NCBI GenBank assembly: GCA_039519185.1 | Contig: JAZGSX010000010.1 | Span: forward strand, 2,046,001-2,110,000 | DNA from: Astragalus membranaceus | Lineage: Eukaryota > Streptophyta > Magnoliopsida > Fabales > Fabaceae | Length of the DNA stretch: 64,000 bases | Direction: 5' to 3' | Shown: positions 22,126 to 33,040 of the stretch, in pieces | Numbering within the stretch: the stretch's first letter is position 1 | Layout: each line of letters opens with the position of its first letter | Notes under the pieces: model-generated | What the model was told of the DNA's origin: nothing | What the model saw: only the letters and a program-made list of their open reading frames with translations | The model's database searches: none | Position numbers and translations under genes: made by a program

Positions 22126-22981
22126 AGGAACAGTGTTTTCAGCATTTTTTTCAATTTCAAACCACCAAATCATCTCATCAATTCAATTTATTCACTAATT
22201 TGAACACCAAGATTAAATCACCAATATAAACATCAAATCATCATGGTCACCGCCAATCATTATCAATCAAAACATCATCAAAATTATTGCTCAAACACTT
22301 GACATGCAAAATCATAAATTCTCAACAACAAATCATCATCTGGCAACAATTATTTTTATGAACATAACAACATATCATTTAGGCATAGGAATGTGAGAAA
22401 ATCAAGCATACATCAAATTACTCAACAAGGCACACAATCATAGGGCATGCGATTTTTCAAGACAACAATATGGTGATCAAGACACGCTAAAACCCCACAT
22501 GTAGATCCCTCATAAACCCTTATATTGAATTAAATCCCACCCTTACCTTTTAGAAGAATTCAAAACTCTAGCCTTAGGAATGCCACGAAATTCTAGCTTG
22601 CCCTTCCCCTCCTTGCCTTGCTTGGAAATCACGTTTTCTTCTCCTTTCTCTCTTGCCCTATGTGCGCCGCCCCCTTGCTCTCACTCTCTCACAAATCCTT
22701 ATTTTTTTTTTTTACTTTTTTGCTTATGTATGCGCCTATCCCAAGGGATTGGATCATGGGCTATTTACTTATTAACTTGGACACCCCTTACTCAAGGCCT
22801 CCTACTTAGGTTTCGCTAATGCTAATCCCTCATGGACCAACCCATACTAATCATGTAATAATAATTAATTCTATTATTATTTTTACCACTTAGTCTCTAT
22901 TTAATTAAATCCACCAAATAAATCTAATCAAATGAATCACACAAATAATTAAATAAGCATTTAAATGAAAATGGGGTGTTA

Positions 22982-25900
22982 GTCCTGGTTGTAATTACAC
23001 TTGTGATGCTAAGAGACATTGAGCCTGATCAACTTAATACTTAGTGCATCATAAGCGGAATTATGGCAGGATGATCAAGACGTAGTCCTCGACCAAGACC
23101 GGAGTCTCCAACCGGTGCATCCTTAGGAAAGGTGGCATGACGGTGGAAGAATACACTGCTAAGTATGAGAAGTGGTCTCAGTTTTACCAAGTGGTAAAGT
23201 AAGCTCCGGGTGACGAATGGAGAATGCAGAAGTATAAGAGGGGCCTTAGTGCTTTATGACTTATGGTCTCAGTTTTTATACTATTACTAATTATGTTGCC
23301 TTAGTGCAACTAGCCTATGTCGCCGAGGATGATCTCATAGGAAGTATGGGAAAGGAAGGAAGGTAGTTGAATTATCAACTCCGAATGCGAAGTCCTAAGA
23401 TAATTTCGTCCAAGATAAAGCAGGTGTAATTCTTCGATTCTTCAGACGTCAGAAGATGTTCTAACCGTGGAAAGCGTCACAGTGCTGGATGTAAGCAAGG
23501 ATCTAATCGATTATATTATTATAATGAAGAAGGTCACTATACAAATAGGTGTCCTGCAGGGAAGAGTTCCAAGGAGTTACAAGCAGCTCTAAGGCAAGGA
23601 CGAGTCAACACTCTGGATGTTTAGACAGTTACGACTGCAGACAATCTACTGAGGAGTATGAGATCAGTTTTCAATAACTCTGTTAGTGTATTACATGATT
23701 CGGGTGCAACCCATTGTATAATAGCTCAATCGTGAGTAGATCGGTTGGGATTAACCTTATCTTCGCTATCCGAGCCGATAACCATCTTAACTGCTACTAA
23801 GGGTCGTGTCCAGACCCAATCATTATGTGAAAATTGCCTACTTGTCATAGGCGACAGACAGTTTGTTGTGAAATTTATTTGTTTGCCTATGAGAAGTGTG
23901 GACACCATTTTGGGTATGAATTGGATGACTGCGAATCATGTTACAAACGACTGTGTTAATCAACTATCAGCTTCGCTTCAGAATCAGTTGAATTGTCTAG
24001 GACAAATTCTGAAGCGGTTGCCTAATTCACCTTAGACGGTCAATCTTCACTCCAAGGTGCGGAAGCACATGTTAGTATGTTATCTGCATCCACTGGAACT
24101 AGTGTTAGATTTATCATCTGTACAAGTTGTGAATGACTTTTTGGATGTTCTCTGGATGTTTTTCGGGATGAAGTTTCTTCCGTACATCCAGAGCGAGAGG
24201 TAGAGTTTTCTATAGAATTGATTCCGGTACAGGATCAATATCTACTGTTTCTTATTGAAGGTTTCTTTCGAGTTAAAGGAAATGGAGTCTCAACTGGAAG
24301 AGTCGATGTTAAAGAAATTTATTCGACTGAGTGCTTTTCTAGGGAGTGCTCTGGTGTGGTTAGTCAAAAGGAAAAATGGTAGCATGAGATTGTGCAATGA
24401 TTATCGACAACTCAACAAGTGACGATCAAGAATAAATATCCCTTACAAAGGATAGACGAATTGCTTGAACAATTTGAGGCGCTGCAGTGTTTCTAAAGTT
24501 GACCTGAGGTCAGGATATCATCAAATAAAAGTTAGAGCCTTAGATATTCCGAAGACAGCTTTCTGTACTAGGTATGGACATTACGAGTTCGCAGTGATGC
24601 CCTTCGGTTTGACTAATGCTCCAGCGGTATTCGGGGATACGTGAACCGAGTTTTCCACACGTACCTAGATCAATTTGTAGTCGTTTCATTGATGGTATCT
24701 TGATGTACTCGAAGACCATTGAGGAGCATGTCCAACATCTCCGCATTGTTCTGAAAGTACCCCGAGAAAGTAAGTTGTACTTGAAACCTTCGAAGTGTGA
24801 TTTTTGGGTGCCAGAGTGAAGTCTTTGGGACATGTGATTTCCCAAGTCGGGAGTTTCTGTGGATCCCAGCAAGAAGGAAGCGGTGTTGAATGGGAGTGAC
24901 CAACATCAATCGCAGAGATCAAAGGTTTCTGGGTCTAGCCGGTTACTATAAGAGATTTGTAAAAGGGTTCTCACAGTTAGTTGTCCACTTAATCGGTTAA
25001 CTCGTGAGGGTCATCCGTTTACGTGGGATGCCGATTGTGAAGAATGTTTTCAAGGGTTGAAGATTTTGACGTTTGCTCCAATCCTGATTCTTCCGGATCC
25101 GTCATTGGAATTTTAAATTTTCGATGACGCTTCAGGGAAGGGTATAGGATGTATTCTAATGCAAAATCAACAAGTGGTAACTTGTGCGTCCAGACAATTA
25201 AAGTCTCATGAGAAGAGTTATCCGACTCACGATTATGAGTTGGCAGCTATTGTGCATACATTGAAGATTTAGAGACGTTACCTGTATGGGTCTCGTTTCG
25301 ATGTCTTTAGTGATCACAATAGTTTAAGGTATCTGTTTGATCAGAAAGAACTGAATAGCAGACGGAGAAGTGTGTTGAATTCCTGAAGGATTATAAATTA
25401 GTGTTGAGCCATATGGGGATCTCTAGTTCCCTAAGAGATCCTATATGCTTACCACAGGAAGTTGATGTGAAGCTACAATCACAAAAGGTATTTCCAGATT
25501 TTACCATAGATAGTGATTGAGTCAGTTGTTTCAACGGTAGAATCTGTGCGCTCGATGATGAGAACAATAAAGGCAAGTGTTAGAGGAAGCACACCGAAGT
25601 TTATATTCTGTACACCCTGGACCCACCAAGATGTACAGAGATGTTAAGCAAATGCATTAGCGGCGAGATATTAGTTTGTTAACCACTCCTTTGTGAAAGT
25701 TGACAATGTGATAGTATTATGAGATTCCGTTTGACAAGTCGAACGTGAATACGAATATGTAAATGAGGTAGCTGCTGACTATTTTTCACATTGCGAATAA
25801 ACACCAGAGGATTAATTAATGGATCTGCTTATAAGTGACGGAAATTTCCGAAGTGAAGCTTGGCGTGCGGTGTAATAGTTTTGAAAAAAATCGTTTTGTG

Positions 25901-26795
25901 AAAACCCGCATGCTAAAGTTAATTTTGGGAGCGAATCAAGAGGCTAATGAAATCTGATTTAGGAAAATCCTAGGAGGATTATTTAGGTTGAGGAGAAGTT
26001 CTCAACGCTATGGACTAATTTGGAAAGGAATCCAGTGCGTCATTGATAAAAACCTCGTGATGAAGTTGCAATAGAGGAAAAAGAGCTCTGAGTTCTGTTT
26101 GAAAGTTGTTTTGAGAACAACAGAAGTGATTTTCATTGTTTTCAAGTTATTTGATGTCCCCGCGGTTTATTTCTACGTTTAAGATAAACGTTTCTGGTAA
26201 ATCCTCATTCCATCTTCTTTCGAAAAGTGTTATCTCGAAATCTTAGGGGCGAGCCAAGAAGTTTCACAAGTGACCTTTCCGTCACAATTGTTCGATGTGT
26301 ATGAGAACTGTTATGGATTTTATAAGATTTGTTGAGAACGCGTTTACACCCTCCGAGGAAATCGTGCTTGTTCTTACCTCTACCATGGAGTACCAATTTG
26401 TGGATCTCATTTTCAACCAGTATGTCTATCAAGTGTATTGTAATAGACCCTTTGATTTGGATTAATCAAAGTTGGGGAGTAAGCGAGGATAATTGGAATG
26501 AAGCTTCGGAAGTGTTTTCAAAACGCAATACCGAGCCTATGCAGGCGAATGGTGAGTTTCTCGTGTTGATTCGTAACAAGAAAGTTCGGACTATAACCTT
26601 AGAATTGTTCTAGGGCTGTAGTGGATCATACTTGACGATTGATGTGCCGGATTGGGAAGATTTTCTACACTCATTTCGTTAATTCAAGATTGTGTTCCAG
26701 CAGATTTAGACCTTTCTGAGAATGTCGATTCTCGGTTAGTCGGATGAAAGACTTAGCGAAATTTTGAGGACAAAATTCTTTCAAGTTGGGGAGAA
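22982..26795 (+). pseudogene. gag-pol: Heavily decayed Tekay gag-pol body
   Basis: Plus-strand element without a 5' LTR. The first bases match the untranslated leader before gag in element E, and the gag start MAG with an early stop lies at 23064. Recognisable pieces: zinc knuckle relic GHYTNRCP (about 23530), protease with HDSGATH (about 23695-23712) running to GMNWMTANHV (about 23941), RT with DYRQLNK (24400), LRSGYHQIKVRALD (about 24506-24541) and MPFGLTNAPAVF (about 24600-24632), RNase H with DASGKGIGCILMQ (about 25128-25166), and the start of integrase (CFNGRICALDD, about 25527). Dozens of stops and frameshifts. Integrase core and chromodomain cannot be recognised; about 25680-26760 holds nothing I can assign. 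The body is about 3.8 kb, shorter than an intact one (4.56 kb in E). Confidence 0.88.
26765..26795 (+). other. Polypurine tract region of the plus-strand Tekay element
   Basis: GAGGACAAAATTC followed by AAGTTGGGGAGAA directly before TGTAACATCC. Matches the tail of the other Tekay-type elements in the window. Confidence 0.85.
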
Positions 26796-26997
26796 TGTAA
26801 CATCCTCAAAATAATTAGTAGAATTATTTGGGTGTTAAACCAATTAAACCAATTTAGTACTTAACGGGTAAATTTATCGAGTGCTAAAATTATTTATTGG
26901 TGGTCATGGGATCGTTAACCGAATAATACGGGTCAAGGAAGTTTCGGAATCGAAATAAGAGATTTCGATCAATATGGTAATTTGGCCGCGTTACAGC

Positions 26998-27008
26998 TTA
27001 TATACTAA
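26998..27008 (+). promoter_or_regulatory. TATA-like promoter element
   Basis: CTTATATACTA about 200 bp into the LTR, followed by AAATAAATAAATATAAG, then the GT run and GA-rich leader. Confidence 0.55.
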
Positions 27009-27022
27009 ATAAATAAATATAA

Positions 27023-27040
27023 GTGTGTGTGTGTGTGTGT
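27023..27040. repeat. GT dinucleotide microsatellite
   Basis: About nine GT units, just downstream of the TATA-like element and just before a GA-rich tract. Confidence 0.9.
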
Positions 27041-28016
27041 TAATAAGAAAGGAAAGAAAAGAATTAAGAAAGAAAGAGAGAAAGAATACGAGAGAGAGTT
27101 ACAGAGGAGAAAAAGAGAGAAAAGGAGAGAAAAGAAGAGAGAGTGGCGTGAGGGAGAAGAGAAGAGGGAGAGAGAAGACTTCACCGAAACGACTTCCGTC
27201 CAACACGAAAAATGTTCAGCGCTACTTCCTCTTCGATTTTCGTGACGATCAGCTCACTCTCTCTCACTTGGCCATTTTAGTGTTTTGGAGGTTTTGAGGG
27301 AAATCCGATTTTGGGTTGGTTTTGAAGGTTTAAGTTCGATAGGGACGAACCCAAGGTGGATTGCTCGAGTATTAAAGTTCGATTGAAGGATTGGAAGCTA
27401 GTTGGGTGATTTGGGGTTAAAAATCAAAAATTGGGTTATGTGTGAATAGTAGTTTTGGAGGTTAGGGATGATGAATAGTGTCCATGAAGGATTTCGAGGA
27501 ATTCGGCATTTCGGTCAAAAGCGGTTTCGTGATCGAGTGGGAAGCTTTGGAAGCGGATTGGGTGTCGCCGGAGCGGGGAGCGTTCGTGTGGCTACTCGGT
27601 GAATTCGGCTCGATCGTGGTTCACGCTTCAAGGGTGAGTTCTACTCACGTTTAGGATTTTACGTTTCGAATTAATTGATAAACTGTTTTATCGCTTTCGC
27701 TGGACTGGAATATTAGGTGATACTGTCTGATTCGGGTTAGGAATCGATTGGGGCGAGTCTCGGGTTGCGTCGCGTTAAAATGGAATTTTTGGTGATTTGA
27801 TTCGAGAGATTTTGATTTAAAACCGTTATTTTGAAAATCGTCGTATTTTGATAAACTTCGATTTGATTAAGATTTTGATTGATTGTTTGATGTTGATTGG
27901 GTTTGATTATATGTGTGTGAAAACTATTTTCGATCGGAACGAGAATCGGAATTAAGCGGAATCGCGATTTTCGCGCGAAACCGGCAAAATCTGCCCTTGC
28001 CAGACCCCCTGCTGTC

Positions 28017-28122
28017 AACCCACGCGCCACTTGCGCGCCACGCGCCACTCGCGCGCCAGTTTACAGATTTTACTGCCAGTTCGCGCGCCGCTTGCGCGCG
28101 GCGCGCCACTCGCGCGCCATTT
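28017..28122 (+). repeat. GCGCGCC palindrome cluster
   Basis: GC-rich run of GCGCGCCACTCGCGCGCC-like units in two blocks separated by about 25 bp. It takes the place of the CGCACG or GGCGCC arrays of the other LTRs and is followed by the same TTTTGATCCGG block. Confidence 0.82.
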
Positions 28123-28512
28123 GGCAGAATTTCAGCAACCAAACACAGTTTTTTGTTTCGCGATAACTTTTGATCCGGGAACCCGATTGAGGTGTTCTAA
28201 GATGCGTTGGAAAGCTTATTCAGAGGCCTAACTGAATATTCTATTTTTAAGGAAAAATGAACTGTTTTTGATATGGAAAATTGTGTCGAAAAGCGGTCAA
28301 CTAGAGTGCGAGTGTGAACTTGGATTTTATAAAATGTGGATTAAAGTATTTCATTGATTGTCTGATTTGATGGACCGTGGGTTCATAGTACTGTAGATAT
28401 ATATATTATATCGAGTTTGGGTGACGACCCATGTTGACATACTAGGCGGGGAAGTCATGAACCCTTACCCTAGGCTCTGTGCCATTAGGAAACACTATTG
28501 GTAATGGGGTTC

Positions 28513-28724
28513 GCCGGGATTAGCAAGTGGATTGCAGTCGGTGTTGTGTCAAAATTTTGTACTACGTTCATCGGGATTAGCAAGTGGATTGCAGTCGGTG
28601 GTTCGTAGAAAGGCCTAGGATGTTAGTTCACCGGGATTAGCAAGTGGATTGCAGTCGGTGTCCTATTAGATCGAAGCCTTATTGTGTGACTCACCGGGAT
28701 TAGCAAGTGGATTGCGGTAGGTGT
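28513..28724 (+). repeat. Four nested stem-loops (CACCG...CGGTG around GCAA/TTGC)
   Basis: Four near-identical units of about 31 nt starting at about 28512, 28569, 28629 and 28692. Each has an outer arm pair CACCG/CGGTG (variants GCCG and CATCG keep pairing through wobble) and an inner pair GCAA-GTGGA-TTGC. The spacers differ in sequence and length. Confidence 0.85.
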
Positions 28725-29132
28725 TGTGTCAAACCTTAAAAATGTTTTAAAAGGGCCGAGAGTGCTAGTAGGGGTCTCGGTAGAACTCACTGAGATTGTA
28801 TCTCACTGTTTATATTTTGTGGTTTTTACAGAGAAGCAGGGAAAAAGAAATGGTGAAGAAGCCCCGCTAGGTGGTGTGCTTATGAAGACGGTGAAGACTT
28901 AGTTTTCATTGTTAATATCCTTCCCTCGAGATCTTTGTATTTCCGATTGTATAACTTGTACCAGTAAAAGTTGTAAAATCGTTTCCGCTATTTCTTGGTA
29001 TTTGGATATTGGACTCTTGGTTATGAGCAGTTTTTATTTATGTTCAATATCTAATACAGGAAAAATATCTCTGATTATTTTATGATGGTAGACTTGGGTA
29101 TTTTTACTCGATAAAAATACCGGGGTGTTACA

Positions 29133-31221
29133 GAAATCCAATTTCCAATAGTCCCATGGGTCTCACCAGCTAACCGTGCTTAATCGCCTTTGCTTTTCCC
29201 TGCTTCGCAGTAAAAACCACAAATATAAAGGGTGAGATAAACATTATCTCAGTGAGTCCTATCGAGACCCCTTACTAACTCTAGCGGTTCATTATACTTT
29301 ACTTTGAACTAGTGGCCCTAAAAGCAACCACGTCGAAATATATTAGGTTCCTGTAACTTTTATGCTCATGGCCCTCCGAAGCGACACATGAAGCATACAA
29401 TATTTTACCTCTTGTAATTTGTAGCCCTACTAAGAAACTACGCATTACATTTTGTTCCATGATTTTAGCATAACACCTCAGTCTACCTATTTTATAGGCA
29501 CTTCTTGACTTTGGTGAACCCATCCCGCTATTTCTAGTGGGGGAAACATTCTTGAGTCTAGGTTTTGGGGCTCATGACTTCCCCTCCCCTAGTATGCTAA
29601 TCCTCTAAGGGTCGTCACCCTTTTTCCTCTTGTATTTATTATACATTATATATCCATGTAACCGCAATGGGCAGTCAGTGATTTATTATACATTAATATT
29701 TCTTATCTTATGTTCTCTCGCGTTCTCTAAGTACGGTTTTCTGTTACGTTCATAACACACCAGTTTTCTATCAAACATGTTCAATTCCATGGTATCAGTA
29801 TCTTTATATTGTTGGGGAACCATGAGGAATGGATTAGAAGAGGATTGGAATCATTTGGAATGGATAAAAAGTACTTTGAATTTGAGGATCAGAAGATCTC
29901 GCACGACCCGTGCGTGTAGGCGCACGATCCGTGCGCTGTTGAACAAAGTTGTAGAAGATTTCCAGAAAGATACGCACGACCCGTGCTACCAAGCGCACGA
30001 TCCGGGCGTTGTTGAATAAAAGTTTCAGAAGGATACACACGACCCGTGCGACTAGGCGCACGATCCGTGTGTGTTTAAAAAACTCGGTTCGTGTAGCATC
30101 AGATGGGGGCGCACGACCCGTGCGCAGAGGCACCCGATCCGTGCGTCTCCATCAGTTTTCCAGAAAACAGCATTTTCATGAGTAATTCCGTTCCGTTTCG
30201 ATTCCAAAATCTCTCCCGATCGAGACCCAAACTTAAACCCACATTGAAACAGTATTTTACAGCAACACAATCAATCCAATTCAATACATCCAAACAATCA
30301 ATCAAGCAATTAATAGTTCAAATCACAATTTTTGGGAAAACTGTTTTTCGATAAACTTCCTTTCGATACTAGAAACACATGACAAGGGTTTTCGAAAAGT
30401 GAAGACTCAGAAACACACACACATCCCCTAAGCGAGTTATAGAACTCACTGGTTGCGATGAAAATCGCAAAATCAACGAATCCGCGAGATGGAACGATGA
30501 AATGACTTCACGAACGACTTCAGACTCGACTCTACGCCACTCCAAACGCTTCAAAAACTGAACCGATAGAGCTTGGCCTCTATCACTTCGAACTTCAACT
30601 CCCAATCTACCCTATGAGGGTTGCTACTCACTTTGTGGCTCCCAAAATGAACATGCAAACTGTATTCAGCTATTAGACTCCATTTTTGGAGATTGGAGCT
30701 TCATATGGACAAAAATGGTGATTTGGAGTTAAGGTGGTTGCTTGTTTAGAGAATGGGGTCAATGGGAAGAAGAAGGAGAATGGTGGAGGGTGATGGATTC
30801 AGATTGGACATGCAAGGATGTTTGAGGTAGGATCCCTCTCCTTCTCCACTCTCTCTCTCGAGTTCTCTCCTCCTCCTCTCTACCTCTCTTCTGTTTTTCA
30901 GCTCCAATGACACAATTGAGTTTGGGGTCTCTTTGAGTTTTAGCTGGGGGGTTTAAGTGGGTTGGGGAAAAGACCCATTTACCCTTCAGCTGGTACTCTC
31001 CTCCTAAGGCTCCTCATTAGGTCTAAGTAACTAACTTAATAAAATTATCTTAGAACTTAGGCATAATAAATCATTTATTCAAAGCCTCACATAATTTAGC
31101 AACGCTTGCCAATTAACCATTTCATGATAACCTCTTATGCTAAATATTTCATTTAGCCAATAATTCACTTAACCTCTTGCTAAATTATTTAAATTAATTT
31201 AGGTAATTAGGGGATGTTACA
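29133..31221 (-). repeat. Truncated Tekay LTR, minus strand
   Basis: From about 29160 it matches the solo LTR (12297-14633) starting at the acceptor-like site, and it ends GGGGATGTTACA at 31221. The first roughly 340 bp of the LTR are missing, replaced by about 25 bp of unassigned sequence (29133-29157) next to the plus-strand LTR. Stem-loop 29233-29251, CGCACG array 29900-30145 (four pairs, some units mutated), donor-like site at about 30450. The short frames here are not genes. Confidence 0.88.
29900..30145 (-). repeat. CGCACG-N3-CGTGCG palindrome array (truncated LTR)
   Basis: Four pairs as in the solo LTR, with decayed units such as ATCCGGGCG and CACCCGATCCG. Confidence 0.85.
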
Positions 31222-31487
31222 ATCCCTGTCTCTGTCAATTTTGTAGGATACAATAGGAATAACAACCCTTACTCTAACATCTATAACCCTGGCTGGAAGA
31301 ACCACCCAAATTTAAGATGGAACAATACTAGTGCACCTGCACCTAATGCATCTGAACCAGTCACACCACCAGGATTCCAATCTCAGAACCCCCAAAGACA
31401 AAAACCACCTGCCACTGATAACTCCTTAAAAGCCTTGCTCAAATCCTTCATTAGTGAAACTAGAACAGCTAGGCAAGCTGTTCAGTA
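31222..31487 (+). pseudogene. gag: Athila gag C-terminal fragment
   Basis: Open to about 31487 in one frame. It contains NNPYSNIYNPGWKNHPNLRW, which is characteristic of Athila Gag, followed by a Pro-rich stretch (residues SAPAPNASEPVTPPGF) encoded by the GTGCACCTGCACC-type repeat. The 5' end is abruptly joined to the Tekay LTR at 31221. Confidence 0.88.
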
Positions 31488-31500
31488 AGTTTAATAAGGG

Positions 31501-31787
31501 CACATGAGGAGAAGCAATTCAGTAAGTTTCTTGAAATCTTGAAACAATTACACATCAATGTTCCCTCAGTTGAAGCACTTCAACAAATGCCTAATTATGC
31601 TAAATTTATGAAAGATGTGCTTTCAAAAAGAAAAAGATTAGAGGATTTTGAAACAGTTGCTATGTCTGAAGAATGTAGTCTAATTTTGCAAAACAAAATT
31701 CCAAGGAAATTGAAGGATCATGGTAGTAGAACTTTTGGAAAAAGACATTATGCCAAGAGAAGAACCAGCACAAAAGGTATGGTCTAG
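31501..31787 (+). pseudogene. pol: Athila protease-region fragment without the active site
   Basis: Encodes KFLEILKQLHINVPSVEALQ, MPNYAKFMKDVLSKRKRLEDF and ECSLILQNKIPRKLKDHGS, the conserved stretch that precedes the aspartic protease in Athila elements. The catalytic D-(L/S)-G-A segment expected right after KLKD-GS is absent: the sequence jumps toward the RT leader, so protease is deleted. Confidence 0.85.
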
Positions 31788-31854
31788 AACTTTTGAATCT
31801 CTTAATTTAGAAGACCCTAACCTTAAAAAGAATTTACCCTCAATTGAATAACCC

Positions 31855-33040
31855 CCAAAATTAGAATTGAAAGAACTTCCCAAACATTTGAAATATGCTT
31901 TCTTAGGTGAAGGTGATGCACTTCCAGTGATCATTTCCTCTGACTTATCAATGGAGCAGGAGCTTGATCTCATTTGTACCTTAAGAAAGCATAAAAAGGC
32001 AATAGGTTGGTAAATGGAAGACATAAAAGGAATTAGCCCTTCAATATGCATGCATAGGATAATTTTAGAAGATAATTCTAAAAATTACATAGAAGGACAA
32101 AGAAGACTAAACCCTATTATGAAAGAGGTTGTAAAGAAAGAAATCATTAAATGGCTAGATGCTGGAATCATTTACCCCATATCAGATAGTGCATGGGTAA
32201 GCCCTGTATAGTGTGTTCCAAAGAAGGGGGGTGTGACAGTTATAGCCAATAAAAAAAATGAGTTAATACCAACAAGAACTGTTACAAGATGGAGAATTTG
32301 TATGGACTATAGCAAACTCAATAAAGCCACAAAGAAAGACCACTTTCCTTTACCCTTCATTGACCAAATGTTAGATAGGTTAGCAGGTAAGGAGTTTTAT
32401 TGTTTCTTAGATGGTTATTCAGGATACAATCAAATTGCAAATAGAACCCGAGGACCAACAAAAAATTACCTTTACATGTCCCTATAGAACCTTTGCATTC
32501 AGAAGGATGCCTTTTGGACTTTGTAATGCACCTGCAACATTCCAAAGGTGCATGATGTCCATTTTCTCTGATTTCATTGAGCAATCAATGGAAGTATTCA
32601 TGGATGATTTCTCATTGGAGAGACATTTCACTTGTGTTTATCAAATTTAGAAAAAATTCTCCAAATGTGTAGAAACAAATTTAGTGCTCAATTGGGAGAA
32701 GTGCCATTTCATGGTACAAAAAGGCATTGTGTTGGGTCATAAAGTGTCAAAGAAAGGTCTTGAAGTGGATAAAGCCAAGATTGAGGTCATTGAAAAACTA
32801 CCACCTCCCACAACTGTCAAAGGAATTAGGAGCTTCTTAGGTCATGCAGGCTTCTATAGAAGATTTATCAAAGACTTCTCAAAGATATCCAAGCCATTAT
32901 GTACACTCTTACAAATTGAAGCACCTTTCAAATTAGATGAACCCTGTATGGAAGCATTCCAAAGGCTCAAAAAAGCATTAGTGAGTGCACCAAATGGAAG
33001 CATTCCAAAGGCTCAAAAAAGCATTAGATAAACCCCTTTG
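31855..33040 (+). pseudogene. pol: Athila reverse transcriptase, broken
   Basis: RT reading frame in pieces: a leader (ELKELPKHLKYAFLGEGDALP), a stop at 32011, MEDIKGISPSICMHRI, a CAG-to-TAG-type stop at 32209 just before CVPKKGGVTV, RWRICMDYSKLNKATKKDHF, a frameshift at about 32440, then FAFRRMPFGLCNAPATFQRCM and the catalytic box FMDDFS. A small loss follows FMDDFS, then LGHKVSKKGLEVDKAKI and GIRSFLGHAGFYRRFIKDFS. A 45-bp direct duplication (about 32948-33040, GGAAGCATTCCAAAGGCTC repeated) disrupts the end. Family assignment is firm; no function is left. Confidence 0.9.

Larger units (their letters stand above)
20415..22981 (-). repeat. GGCGCC-type LTR (LARD-related), right end damaged
   Basis: Starts TGTAACACCC and ends GGGGTGTTA with the terminal CA missing or changed (AG). 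No target duplication is visible (left flank ATTCA, right flank GTCCT). Layout in minus sense resembles the LARD LTR: donor-like AAAAG/GTAAGG at 22546, GGCGCC array 21603-22125, TTTTGACTCGG block about 21480-21560, GGCC-loop-GGCC stem-loops 20996-21255, acceptor-like TTTATAG at 20715. A poly-T run lies at 22708-22719. It abuts a Tekay body in the opposite orientation, so the right boundary is a rearrangement. Confidence 0.82.
27634..28831 (+). other. Predicted leader intron inside the Tekay LTR
   Basis: Donor-like CAAGG/GTGAGTTCTACTCAC at 27634: the donor GTGAGT pairs with ACTCAC three bases later. Acceptor-like TTTTGTGGTTTTTACAG/AGAAG at 28831. The 1198-bp span holds all the palindrome arrays. 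Supported by equivalent sites in the minus-strand LTRs; not proven. Confidence 0.5.
26796..29132 (+). repeat. 3' LTR of the plus-strand Tekay element
   Basis: 2337 bp, TGTAACATCC to GGGGTGTTACA. Order: TATA-like run (about 26998-27008), GT microsatellite (27023-27040), GA-rich leader (27045-27180), donor-like site CAAGG/GTGAGT at 27634, GCGCGCC palindromes 28017-28122, TTTTGATCCGG block 28165-28245, GGGTGACGACCC at about 28420-28431, nested stem-loops 28513-28724, stem-loop 28791-28805, acceptor-like TTTTTACAG at 28831. This is the easiest LTR in which to read the layout because it is in plus sense. Confidence 0.92.

Noticed and set aside
27025..27297. Lys/Glu/Arg-rich frame
   Set aside because: GA-rich untranslated leader of the LTR; low-complexity and not conserved as protein.
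28510..28724. CRISPR-like look: four near-identical units of about 30 nt with different spacers
   Set aside because: Located in a plant LTR, spacers irregular in length, no cas genes, and equivalents occur at the same position in other LTRs.
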